This document shows, in pieces, positions 42,578-49,438 of a stretch of DNA of 49,438 nucleotides (positions are counted from its first letter, which is position 1; every line of letters starts with the position of its first letter). Made by a program: the position numbers and the translations under genes. The notes beneath the pieces were generated by a model that worked only from the letters and a program-made list of their open reading frames with translations, was not told the DNA's origin and searched no databases. The DNA lies in the NCBI GenBank assembly GCA_034429695.1, contig DAOUGC010000233.1, forward strand, positions 1-49,438, in the 5' to 3' direction. This DNA comes from DAOUGC01 sp034429695. Lineage in GTDB: Bacteria > Chloroflexota > Anaerolineae > Anaerolineales > Anaerolineaceae.

Positions 42578-44284
42578 ATGGCTGAACCGAAGTGGTGGGA
42601 GACCGCCGTTTTTTACCAGATTTACCCGCGTAGTTTTGCCGATGGAAATGGCGACGGCATTGGCGATTTGAGGGGGATGATTGAGCGCCTGGATTATTTG
42701 CAGTCACTTGGGGTGGATGCCATCTGGCTTTCACCGCATTACCCTTCTCCGCAGTGGGATTGCGGCTACGATGTGGCTGATTACGTGGGGGTGGACCCGG
42801 AGTACGGCACGCTGGAAGACTTCAAGGAGTTTCTGGATGGCCTGCACCGGCGGGGGATGCATCTGATCCTGGACCTGGTGATGAACCATACTTCGGATGA
42901 GCACCCCTGGTTTGTCGAATCGCGCTCCAGTCGGGATAATCCCAAACGCGACTGGTATGTGTGGAGGGACGGCAGGGACGGCGCACCTCCCAACGATTGG
43001 AACTCATCATTTGGCGGTTCGGCATGGGAGCTTGACCCGGCTACGGGCCAGTATTACTACCACATGTTCTTCAAGCAGCAGCCCGACCTGAACTGGCGCA
43101 ACCCTGAAGTGCGCCAGGCGATGTGGGATGCCGTGCGCTTCTGGTTAAAGCTTGGGGTGGATGGTTTTCGGATTGACGCCATTGACACCCTGCTGGAACA
43201 TCCCGACTGGCCCGACCACAACATGCCCTATACACTGGGCGATATGGCTGTGCGCCGTGAGCAGGCAAGGACTGTCGATGAGATCCGTGAAGTGGAGAAA
43301 ATGTGGGAAGGGCTTTTTGGACATCAGCACAACCAGCCAGGCATCCATGCGATTGTCAGGGAACTGCGCCAGGTGATCAATGAATTTGATGACCGCGTGC
43401 TGGTGGGTGAAACCGACGACCTGCGTTTTTGCGGTGACGGCAGCGATGAGCTTCACATGGTCTTTAATTTTCCGTTGATGAACGAGTCCAAATTGAATGC
43501 CAGGGTGATCCGTCACAACCAGCGCCGGCGATTGGCAGCCATTCCGGCAGGGGCATACCCGTGCAATACGTTTAACAATCATGATTCAACCCGGGTGAAG
43601 ACCCACTTTGCCGATGGAAAAAATGACGATGCCATTGCCCGCGCCGCGCTTGCGTTGCTTTTGACCCTTAAAGGCACGCCCTTCCTGTATAATGGGGAGG
43701 AAATCGGTATGATCGATACTGCCTTAAGCGCGTATAATCAAATTCGCGATGTGATCGGGCAGTTCATCTACCAGATGTCGCGCGAATTTCTTGGTAAAAC
43801 TGAAGACGAGGCGCTGGCAAGCGCCCTGGGCATGAGCAGGGACCGTTGCCGGACACCCATGCAGTGGAGCAACCAGGCAAATGCCGGTTTCAGCCCGCAA
43901 GGGGTGGCTCCCTGGCTGCCGGTGAACCCCAACCATGCCAGCGGCGTGAACGTTGCCGATCAGGAACACGATGCGGCGTCCATGTTGAATTATTATCGCA
44001 GCATGATTGCCCTGCGGCGCCAGACCCCGGCACTTGTGCTGGGAGATTACACCGAGCTGCGCAACCCTGGCAGCCAGGTGCTGGCGTTCAGGCGCAGTTG
44101 CCAGCCGGATGGTCAGTCGGTGGTGGTGATGATCAACCTGTCACCGCGCCACAACCAGGTGAGGCTGGCGGAACACATCGGTGGGTTGCGCCCGCTGTAC
44201 ACCAGCCATGCCGGACGCACGCTGGAAGACTTGAATGAATTGCGCATGTCGCCGTATGAGGTCATCATCGCAGAAATTGTTTGA
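42578..44284 (+). CDS. GH13 alpha-glucosidase / oligo-1,6-glucosidase-like enzyme
   Basis: A 568-residue alpha-amylase-superfamily enzyme without a signal peptide, cleaving alpha-glucosidic bonds in small oligosaccharides. It begins WWETAVFYQIYPRSFADGNGDGIGDLRG, typical of GH13 subfamilies containing oligo-1,6-glucosidase and trehalose-6-phosphate hydrolase. The catalytic triad is D200 (FRIDAID), E278 (LVGETDD) and D336 (NNHDSTR). The segment before E278 is some 20 residues longer than in Bacillus enzymes. ATG 42578 has GGAG 9 nt upstream; ATG 42563 (five residues longer) is possible. Together with the Opp importer this suggests mixed glucose/mannose-containing substrates. Confidence 0.9.
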   Translation: MAEPKWWETAVFYQIYPRSFADGNGDGIGDLRGMIERLDYLQSLGVDAIWLSPHYPSPQWDCGYDVADYVGVDPEYGTLEDFKEFLDGLHRRGMHLILDLVMNHTSDEHPWFVESRSSRDNPKRDWYVWRDGRDGAPPNDWNSSFGGSAWELDPATGQYYYHMFFKQQPDLNWRNPEVRQAMWDAVRFWLKLGVDGFRIDAIDTLLEHPDWPDHNMPYTLGDMAVRREQARTVDEIREVEKMWEGLFGHQHNQPGIHAIVRELRQVINEFDDRVLVGETDDLRFCGDGSDELHMVFNFPLMNESKLNARVIRHNQRRRLAAIPAGAYPCNTFNNHDSTRVKTHFADGKNDDAIARAALALLLTLKGTPFLYNGEEIGMIDTALSAYNQIRDVIGQFIYQMSREFLGKTEDEALASALGMSRDRCRTPMQWSNQANAGFSPQGVAPWLPVNPNHASGVNVADQEHDAASMLNYYRSMIALRRQTPALVLGDYTELRNPGSQVLAFRRSCQPDGQSVVVMINLSPRHNQVRLAEHIGGLRPLYTSHAGRTLEDLNELRMSPYEVIIAEIV

Positions 44285-44355
44285 CCGATCTGTTACAGGG
44301 TCTGTATACCCCGGATTCCATAACTTTTTGATAGAGCAGGAGAGGAGATTCAAAC

Positions 44356-44796
44356 ATGGTCAATGAAGCAAAAATCATCGGTTTTCTGCAAAATGTATCC
44401 CTGTTTCAAGCCCTGAACCAGAAGCAACTGGCAATGCTTGCCAAACGCTTCGTTGAGCGCCACTATGCTGCCGGTACTGAAATCGTCACTCAGGGTCAGG
44501 GCGGTGAAGGTTTCTTCATCATTGAAGAGGGCGGCGCGGATGTGCTGCGCCTGCGCGCAGATGGTTCAAAAGCCAAAGTGAACCAGTTTGGCCCGTCTGA
44601 TTTCTTCGGTGAGATGGCGCTGCTGGACGAGGAAGGGCTGCGCACCGCATCGGTCATCGCCACCGCAGAGACGCGCTGTCTGGTGCTCACCCGCTGGGAT
44701 TTTATGGCCGCCCTGCAGGAGGACGCGGACATGGCTGTATCAGTATTGAAAGAACTGGCCCGCCGTTTCCGCATGGCGCTGGATAGCATCCAGTAG
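44356..44796 (+). CDS. cyclic-nucleotide-binding-domain protein
   Basis: A 146-residue protein consisting almost wholly of one cNMP-binding beta-barrel: LFQALNQKQLAMLAKRFVERHYAAGTEIVTQGQGGEGFFIIEEG, then the phosphate-binding cassette FFGEMALLDEEGLRTASVIA. The Glu of GEMALL and an Arg near the TA pair are retained, so nucleotide binding is plausible. There is no helix-turn-helix, so it is not a Crp-type regulator. The role and ligand are unknown. GAGGAG precedes the ATG by about 9 nt. It lies 71 bp after the GH13 gene and may be co-transcribed. Confidence 0.88.
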   Translation: MVNEAKIIGFLQNVSLFQALNQKQLAMLAKRFVERHYAAGTEIVTQGQGGEGFFIIEEGGADVLRLRADGSKAKVNQFGPSDFFGEMALLDEEGLRTASVIATAETRCLVLTRWDFMAALQEDADMAVSVLKELARRFRMALDSIQ

Positions 44797-44815
44797 AAGG
44801 TCCGATCAGCAAATC

Positions 44816-44856
44816 AAAACCACCTGCAAGCGATATCATGCAGGTGGTTTTACTTT
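44816..44856. terminator. bidirectional terminator after the cNMP-domain gene
   Basis: Perfect 13-bp stem AAAACCACCTGCA / TGCAGGTGGTTTT (44816-44828, 44839-44851) between convergent genes, with T-rich sequence following on plus (ACTTTTGC). Confidence 0.85.
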
Positions 44857-44868
44857 TGCATTAACGCA

Positions 44869-45414
44869 TTATTCCTTAAGATATTCCTCACAGGTGATGC
44901 CGAAGATCAACTCATCGTGATAATGCCCATTGGTGAATACCTGCCGTCGCAGGCAGCCTTCCTGTTGAAAACCGAGCCGCTTATGCAATTCGATGCTGGC
45001 GTGATTAAAGCTGTAGATATGGGCGTTACACTTCTGATAGCGCAGTTCAAGAAAGAAATGGCGCAACAGAATTCGAATGGCGTCGCTGGCGTAACCTTTG
45101 CCGCGTTGTGCGGGGTGGATTGCCACCCCGTAGGAAAACGTGCCGTTGCGGCGGTTGGCGCTGTGAGAATTGATCGAACCCACCGTAGCTCCAGACAGTG
45201 TTTCGATTACCAGGTTGAGTTCGTCATTCTCCGGAAGTTTAAGTGCCTCTTTTTCAGCCCATTCACGCGCGGCGCGTTTTGATTTTGGCGGCGGAACAAA
45301 ATAACAGTGGCGTGCAGTTTCACTGTCTTGATCCCAGTTGGCAAAAAATTCCCAGTCTTCGCTTTCAATGGCGCGCAAGCGCACACGCTCACCCTGCCAG
45401 ACATTGGTACTCAT
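44869..45414 (-). CDS. GNAT-family N-acetyltransferase (RimJ/RimL-like)
   Basis: A 181-residue acetyltransferase. GNAT motif A is YGVAIHPAQRGKGYASDAIRILLRHFF, with the acetyl-CoA-binding Q/R-x-x-G-x-G/A loop. Motif B is the NAHIYSFNHASIELHKRLGFQQEG stretch (NxxSIxLxxKLGF type). It acetylates a protein N-terminus, amino acid or small molecule; the substrate cannot be told. AAGGAGAGG precedes the ATG, fixing the start. It lies 29 bp downstream of the orphan binding-protein gene and is probably in its transcript. Confidence 0.92.
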   Translation of the reverse strand: MSTNVWQGERVRLRAIESEDWEFFANWDQDSETARHCYFVPPPKSKRAAREWAEKEALKLPENDELNLVIETLSGATVGSINSHSANRRNGTFSYGVAIHPAQRGKGYASDAIRILLRHFFLELRYQKCNAHIYSFNHASIELHKRLGFQQEGCLRRQVFTNGHYHDELIFGITCEEYLKE

Positions 45415-45443
45415 GCTGCCTCTCCTTCTGCATTTCCTTTTTT

Positions 45444-46892
45444 TTACCCTTCCTGGGCGATGATTTCAGCGATGGTGTCGTCGAGCATGTTGAGCAGCGT
45501 TGGAATGTCTTCTGGTTTGATATAGTCACTCTGAAATGCCTGCCATGCTGCATCTTCGAGAATGTACCGGGCGATGCGCCAGTTGGCGGATGGAGGCACG
45601 GGTGTGGCGAATGCTGTCCAGTTTTGGGCTTGCGCCCACTGGGGGTGATTACTGCGGAAGGAACTCATGGTTTCGAGTGAGGATTTGCGCGCAGGCATGG
45701 TGAAACCGGTTTCCGCCAGGGCTGCATCGGCCTGGGAACTGGTCATATAACGCATGAACAACCAGCCCGCCATTTGCTGTTCCTTGGTGGCGGCCATCAG
45801 CGAATAGATCGAGGTGGTGAACAGCGCGGACGGCTGGTTCTCAAAGGTGGGGTAGGGGATCAGCATCCACTTGTCGGTGGAAGCGTTGAAAGCGGAGGCT
45901 GCTTCCTGTTCGGGGATTTGTTCCAGCGTGGCGGAGTAAAACAACGCCTGGCGGTTGGCGAAGTAATCATAAGGGGTGGGCAGGCGGCTGCTCCAGATGC
46001 AACCCTGGTCGTACATGCTGCGCAGGTCGCGCATGGTTTTACGCGCGTCAGCGGTGTTGAAGGTGAAAACATCATCCTCCAAAGGTTGCACACCGGCGCT
46101 GTGCAACCAACTGAGGGTGGTGAGCGCCGAAGTGTTGAGGATCCATCCGCCGGTTCCATCGTTTTTACTGGTTTCGTCCGAGGTGAGCGCCACGGCAGCG
46201 CTGCAGGCTTGTTCTTTGAATTCGGCAAAGGTGGTGGGTGGATTGCTGAAACCCAGTTCCTGCGCCCACGTCTGGTTATAGAACAGGGCATTGGTGGTTG
46301 CCAGCGCGGGCAGGCCGATCTGCCGGTCAGCAGTAAGGGACACTTGCCACAATGCCTGCTGGAAATCAGCCGCATCGCCAGGCGGCAAGCCCCAGACGGC
46401 GTCCTTCGCATAGCTATCCACGTTGATGACCTGTTCCTGCCAGGCGAGCACATTTTCCACCGGTGCGAGGATCACGTTGGGCGAGTCGCCGTTTTCGAGC
46501 TGAGTGGTCACTTCCTCCACCATGTGGTTCAAACTGCCTGTTTCCACCACATCCACAATAATGCCCCATTCATTTTCGTTGTTAAATTCCACGGCAAGTT
46601 CACGCAGGGTCTGCGCCTGAGCGCCGTCCAGCGGGTGCATGAAGGTGATCATCATGCCATCCAGGTCTTCCTCCAGCACCTGCAAATGGGGCAATGCGGT
46701 GGGAGTGCGGGTAGGGGCGCTGGTGGCGCGGGATGTGGGTGTGGCGGCTTTGGGTGTGGCGCTGACTGCAGCAGGGGTGCCTGCACTGGGAACGCTGAGG
46801 TTTGGCAGGTTGCAGCCAGCCAGCAGGATGACAAGGCACACGCAGGCAACGGCCCGAAGAATGGCAGGGGAGGAAGGATGATTGGTTTTCAT
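45444..46892 (-). CDS. orphan extracellular solute-binding lipoprotein (family 1)
   Basis: A 482-residue sugar-type binding protein. The signal peptide ends CLVILLAGC (Cys27), then a Ser/Ala/Thr/Pro-rich linker of some 45 residues, then a MalE-like fold (MITFMHPLDGAQAQTLRELAVEFNNENEWGIIVDVVET..., TTSIYSLMAATKEQQMAGWLFMRYMTS). Unlike the two other binding proteins in this window, no permease or ATPase gene is adjacent. The downstream GNAT and upstream Nudix genes are unrelated in function. The start ATG at 46892 is favoured over an in-frame TTG at 46898. It begins 12 bp after the Nudix gene. Confidence 0.9.
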   Translation of the reverse strand: MKTNHPSSPAILRAVACVCLVILLAGCNLPNLSVPSAGTPAAVSATPKAATPTSRATSAPTRTPTALPHLQVLEEDLDGMMITFMHPLDGAQAQTLRELAVEFNNENEWGIIVDVVETGSLNHMVEEVTTQLENGDSPNVILAPVENVLAWQEQVINVDSYAKDAVWGLPPGDAADFQQALWQVSLTADRQIGLPALATTNALFYNQTWAQELGFSNPPTTFAEFKEQACSAAVALTSDETSKNDGTGGWILNTSALTTLSWLHSAGVQPLEDDVFTFNTADARKTMRDLRSMYDQGCIWSSRLPTPYDYFANRQALFYSATLEQIPEQEAASAFNASTDKWMLIPYPTFENQPSALFTTSIYSLMAATKEQQMAGWLFMRYMTSSQADAALAETGFTMPARKSSLETMSSFRSNHPQWAQAQNWTAFATPVPPSANWRIARYILEDAAWQAFQSDYIKPEDIPTLLNMLDDTIAEIIAQEG

Positions 46893-46904
46893 GGTCAATG
46901 CCTG

Positions 46905-47525
46905 TTAGTCAAAGTCAGTGGGAGCATCGGGTTGCAGGCGCAGGGCAAACATGCGGTCCAGCACCTGTGGCGTGGTGCGCTGTACAGAAAGAACCGGCAG
47001 GGCGTCCCGGGCAAAAAATTCAGCACCGCCGGTTTCCACACTGGTGGTGGCATCTCCGCCGATCAGATCGCACAGAAAGTACAGCTTGTAGGTATGGAAG
47101 ATGTACGGTGGGTGGCCGTGCTGGTTGCGGTCGTACAGGGCCAGCAGTTTGGTGGCTTTCACCTGGTAACCTGATTCTTCCCAGACTTCGCGTTCCACAG
47201 CGTGGGAAGGGGGTTCGTTAACATCCACCCAGCCGCCGGGCAGCGTCCAGCCGCCGTCCACCAGCTCTTTTACCAGCAGGATGCGGTCATCTTTAAAGAC
47301 CACACCACGGATGTCAATCTTGGGGGTGGTGTAGCCGGACTGTTGATCAAAAAATGCCTGGATCTGCTCCTGCTCAACACCGGTGCCGGCTGCCATCATT
47401 TCAGCAGCGATGTGTTGCAGTTGCTCGTAACGTTCGCGGTCGAATGGGTTGGTGGTGTAAAACAGGCCACTCTGTGCCAGTGCCTGAATGCGCTGTGCCC
47501 AGTCCACCCAGCGGGGGGTTGTCAT
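46905..47525 (-). CDS. Nudix hydrolase
   Basis: A 206-residue protein. The N-terminal ~65 residues (WVDWAQRIQALAQSGLFYTTNPFDRERYEQLQHIAAEMM) form the helical NUDIX N-domain seen in a subgroup of ADP-ribose/sugar-nucleotide pyrophosphatases. The Nudix box follows as GGWVDVNEPPSHAVEREVWEESGY, with the REVWEE metal-binding core intact. It hydrolyses a nucleoside diphosphate linked to another moiety; the exact substrate is unknown. The start is placed at ATG 47525, with GAGAGGA upstream; the frame stays open 93 codons further, but that part lies antisense to the valS promoter and leader and lacks family similarity. Confidence 0.9.
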   Translation of the reverse strand: MTTPRWVDWAQRIQALAQSGLFYTTNPFDRERYEQLQHIAAEMMAAGTGVEQEQIQAFFDQQSGYTTPKIDIRGVVFKDDRILLVKELVDGGWTLPGGWVDVNEPPSHAVEREVWEESGYQVKATKLLALYDRNQHGHPPYIFHTYKLYFLCDLIGGDATTSVETGGAEFFARDALPVLSVQRTTPQVLDRMFALRLQPDAPTDFD

Positions 47526-47602
47526 AAAGGATGATTCCTCTCTTGTAAGAACAATATGCCTAATTATAATTGAAGCAGACCGCGGACAGAACCCCGTGTT
47601 GA

Positions 47603-47631
47603 TTGACAGCCCCGTGCGCGGGATGTATAAT
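47603..47631 (+). promoter_or_regulatory. consensus sigma-70 promoter of valS
   Basis: Exact consensus: -35 TTGACA (47603-47608), 17-bp spacer, -10 TATAAT (47626-47631). Transcription should start near 47638, at the 5' edge of the T-box leader. Confidence 0.92.
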
Positions 47632-47637
47632 CTCGGT

Positions 47638-47930
47638 AACAATTTAACATATGTGATCCAAAAGTAGTAGGCAAGGGTCGCCTGACAGAGAAAGGCGCAG
47701 GCAAAAGTGGTTTTGCCATGCTGAGAGCGCCGCAGATTTGCCCCCTGCTGAAGTCGTTTGGAAGGATTGCCGAAGAAAACCGTCAAAGGTGAGTAGAACG
47801 GCACGGGTGAGCCCGTTACAGCGAGACCCGGATGTTTGTCCGGGGTGGAGCGCGCCAGTTTACCGGCGAAGCGAGGTGGTACCGCGGAAGATTTCCCCCT
47901 TTCGTCCTCACAGGATGAAAGGATTTTTTT
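47638..47930 (+). promoter_or_regulatory. T-box leader (valine) of valS
   Basis: The T-box sequence AGGTGGTACCGCGG (47874-47887) carries the UGGU bulge for an ACCA tRNA end. Upstream, stem I is closed by GGCAA/TTGCC (47670-47674, 47767-47771), and its specifier region reads GAA-GTC (GTC at 47753-47755), a valine codon, matching the gene that follows. The competing terminator is CCTTTCGTCCT / AGGATGAAAGG (47898-47908, 47912-47922) with a T-run at 47924-47930. Uncharged tRNA-Val should favour the antiterminator and switch valS on. Confidence 0.92.
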
Positions 47931-47967
47931 ATTTTAAACGGCAGGACGCCAGAAAGGATCTACGGAT

Positions 47968-49438
47968 ATGAGCATGCCAAAACGCTACAATGCAGCAGAA
48001 ACCGAAGCACGGCTTGCCGCTGTATGGCAGGATGAGGGCATCCATCACTTTGACGAGCAGGATGCGGTCCGCCCGGTCTATTCGATTGATACACCCCCAC
48101 CCACGGTCTCGGGGCATCTGCATCTGGGGCATGTGTACTCCTACAGCCACCCGGATTTCATGGCGCGTTATTTTCGGATGCGCGGATTCAATGTATTTTA
48201 TCCCATGGGCTTTGATGACAACGGTCTGCCCACCGAACGCCTGGTGGAAAAACGTCACGGCATCCGTGTCTCCGGTGTGGGGCGGGAGGCGTTTATTCAA
48301 AAATGCCTCGAGGTCTCGGAGGACGCCGAGCAGGATTACCGGCGGTTGTGGCAGCGCCTGGGTCTTTCCATTGACTGGCGGCATACCTACCGTACCATTG
48401 ATGAGCGATCCCGACGCATATCCCAGTTATCCTTCCTGCGCTTTGCGCGGGAGGGCACGGCATATCAAAAGTCTGCACCAGCCATCTGGTGTCCTGAATG
48501 CCGCACGTCCATTGCCCAGGCTGAGTTAAACGATCTTGAGGCTGTCAGCGAATTTGTCACCCTGGCATTTCAACTGGATAATGGCGATGTGCTGCCCATT
48601 GCCACCACCCGTCCTGAGCTGCTGGCAGCGTGTGTGGCGGTTTTTGTTCACCCTGAAGATGCCCGCTACCGGGCGCTCATTGGCAGCCGGGTGATTACCC
48701 CGCTGTATAACCGCAGCGTGCCCATCCTGGCGGACCTACAGGCAGACCCTGAGAAGGGAACCGGTGCGGTGATGTGCTGCACCTTTGGCGATCAAACGGA
48801 TGTGGCCTGGTGGAATACACATCACCTGCCTCTGATCGAGGCGATTGACCGCGCCGGACGCATGACTGCGGTGACGGGTGATATTGCCGGTTTAAAGATC
48901 ACTGAGGCGCGCGCTGCGATCAAAGAGCAGCTTGAGCAAGCCGGGCTGATTTTGGGAAGAACCCCCACCAGCCATGCCCTGCGCGTGCATGAGCGCTGCG
49001 ATACCCCTGTGGAATACGTTGTGGCGCGCCAGTGGTTTGTGCGCATCCTGGATCGAAAAGAGGAGCTGCTGGCTGCTGGTGAGGGAGTCCGCTGGCATCC
49101 TGATCATATGCGTGCGCGTTACACTGCCTGGGTGGAGAACCTTAACTGGGATTGGTGCATAAGCCGCCAACGTGCATACGGTGTGGCAATACCGGCCTGG
49201 TACTGCAAGACATGCGGCGCGGTGATGCTGGCTGACGAAGCCAGCCTGCCGATTGACCCGCAAAGCCAGTTACCCGAGAGAAGTTGCGAGTGTGGTTGCA
49301 GTGAGTTCGAACCGGAAACGGATGTCATGGATACCTGGGCGACTTCTTCACTCTCGCCGCAGATCATCTCTGGCTGGCTGGATGATGGCGAACTGCACCA
49401 GCGCACCTTCCCGATGAGCCTGCGCCCACAGGCACACG
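47968..49438 (+). CDS. valS: valyl-tRNA synthetase (5' part, runs off the window)
   Basis: The first 490 codons of a class I synthetase that charges tRNA-Val. The HIGH motif appears as PPPTVSGHLHLGHV, followed by GFDDNGLPTERLVEKRHG. The editing (CP1) domain has TTRPELLAACVAVFVHPED and GTGAVMCCTFGD. DWCISRQRAYGVAIPAWYC and DVMDTWATSSLSPQ follow. SLRPQAH near the edge is typical of the archaeal/actinobacterial/rickettsial-type ValRS rather than the E. coli type. The KMSKS loop lies beyond the window. ATG 47968 is used; ATG 47974 is also possible. AGGA lies about 10 nt upstream. Expression is under T-box control. Confidence 0.95.
   Translation, partial: MSMPKRYNAAETEARLAAVWQDEGIHHFDEQDAVRPVYSIDTPPPTVSGHLHLGHVYSYSHPDFMARYFRMRGFNVFYPMGFDDNGLPTERLVEKRHGIRVSGVGREAFIQKCLEVSEDAEQDYRRLWQRLGLSIDWRHTYRTIDERSRRISQLSFLRFAREGTAYQKSAPAIWCPECRTSIAQAELNDLEAVSEFVTLAFQLDNGDVLPIATTRPELLAACVAVFVHPEDARYRALIGSRVITPLYNRSVPILADLQADPEKGTGAVMCCTFGDQTDVAWWNTHHLPLIEAIDRAGRMTAVTGDIAGLKITEARAAIKEQLEQAGLILGRTPTSHALRVHERCDTPVEYVVARQWFVRILDRKEELLAAGEGVRWHPDHMRARYTAWVENLNWDWCISRQRAYGVAIPAWYCKTCGAVMLADEASLPIDPQSQLPERSCECGCSEFEPETDVMDTWATSSLSPQIISGWLDDGELHQRTFPMSLRPQAH

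Noticed and set aside
45774..47174. 466-codon open frame on the plus strand
   Set aside because: It is complementary to the orphan binding protein and Nudix genes and spans their intergenic junction; its Gly/His/Arg-rich composition is typical of a shadow frame.
47526..47804. 93-codon N-terminal extension of the Nudix gene
   Set aside because: It is antisense to the valS consensus promoter and the 5' part of the T-box, has no family similarity, and the internal ATG has a ribosome site and the normal N-terminus.

Overview
The window is about 49 kb of a moderately GC-rich bacterial chromosome. Three things suggest an anaerobic carbohydrate fermenter, most likely an Anaerolineae-type member of the Chloroflexota: substrate-binding lipoproteins with Ala/Pro/Glu-rich linkers after the lipobox, dense sugar-utilisation clusters, and LacI regulators with no CcpA/AraC-type control in view. 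This taxon is an inference from style and gene content; there is no rRNA or phylogenetic marker to prove it.

Layout. 1-4.4 kb: housekeeping genes (surE, a DegV-family protein and dut on the minus strand; trxA on plus) and a solitary AT-rich HsdR_N-type nuclease gene. 4.4-13 kb, mostly minus strand: an MFS exporter; a GPH-family sugar transporter overlapping a GxGYxYP-family gene; a DUF305 membrane protein; an unrecognised 300-residue protein; and a padR - DUF2812 - erythromycin-esterase-like operon preceded by 15-bp iterons. 13-19.2 kb: a DUF485 small subunit and a sodium:solute symporter, then a 1236-codon fusion joining PHP, Cache, PAS, CBS and DUF294 modules. 19.3-31.2 kb: an arabinan/L-arabinose locus made of a divergent LacI repressor, GH127 and GH51 arabinofuranosidases, a binding-protein ABC importer without its ATPase, a FGGY kinase (probable ribulokinase), araD and araA. 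Together these would import arabino-oligosaccharides, release L-arabinose and convert it via L-ribulose and L-ribulose-5-P to D-xylulose-5-P.

31.2-33.4 kb: a tRNA-Lys(UUU) gene followed downstream by a tandem set of degenerate tRNA-Lys-like modules carrying hairpin inserts, a zinc-ribbon protein, and a tRNA-Gly/tRNA-Cys pair. 33.4-44.8 kb: a second glycan locus with a GH130 phosphorylase-like gene divergent from a LacI regulator, a family-5 binding protein, a complete Opp/Dpp-type permease with two ATPases, a GH13 alpha-glucosidase-like enzyme with a structured leader, and a cyclic-nucleotide-binding-domain protein. 44.8-49.4 kb: a GNAT acetyltransferase, an orphan sugar-binding lipoprotein and a Nudix hydrolase on minus, then a consensus promoter, a valine T-box and the first 490 codons of valS, which runs off the window.

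The least explained items are the tRNA-Lys-derived array (about 31431-31812) and the PHP-Cache-PAS-CBS-DUF294 fusion. Both are described from the sequence alone, without database comparison.
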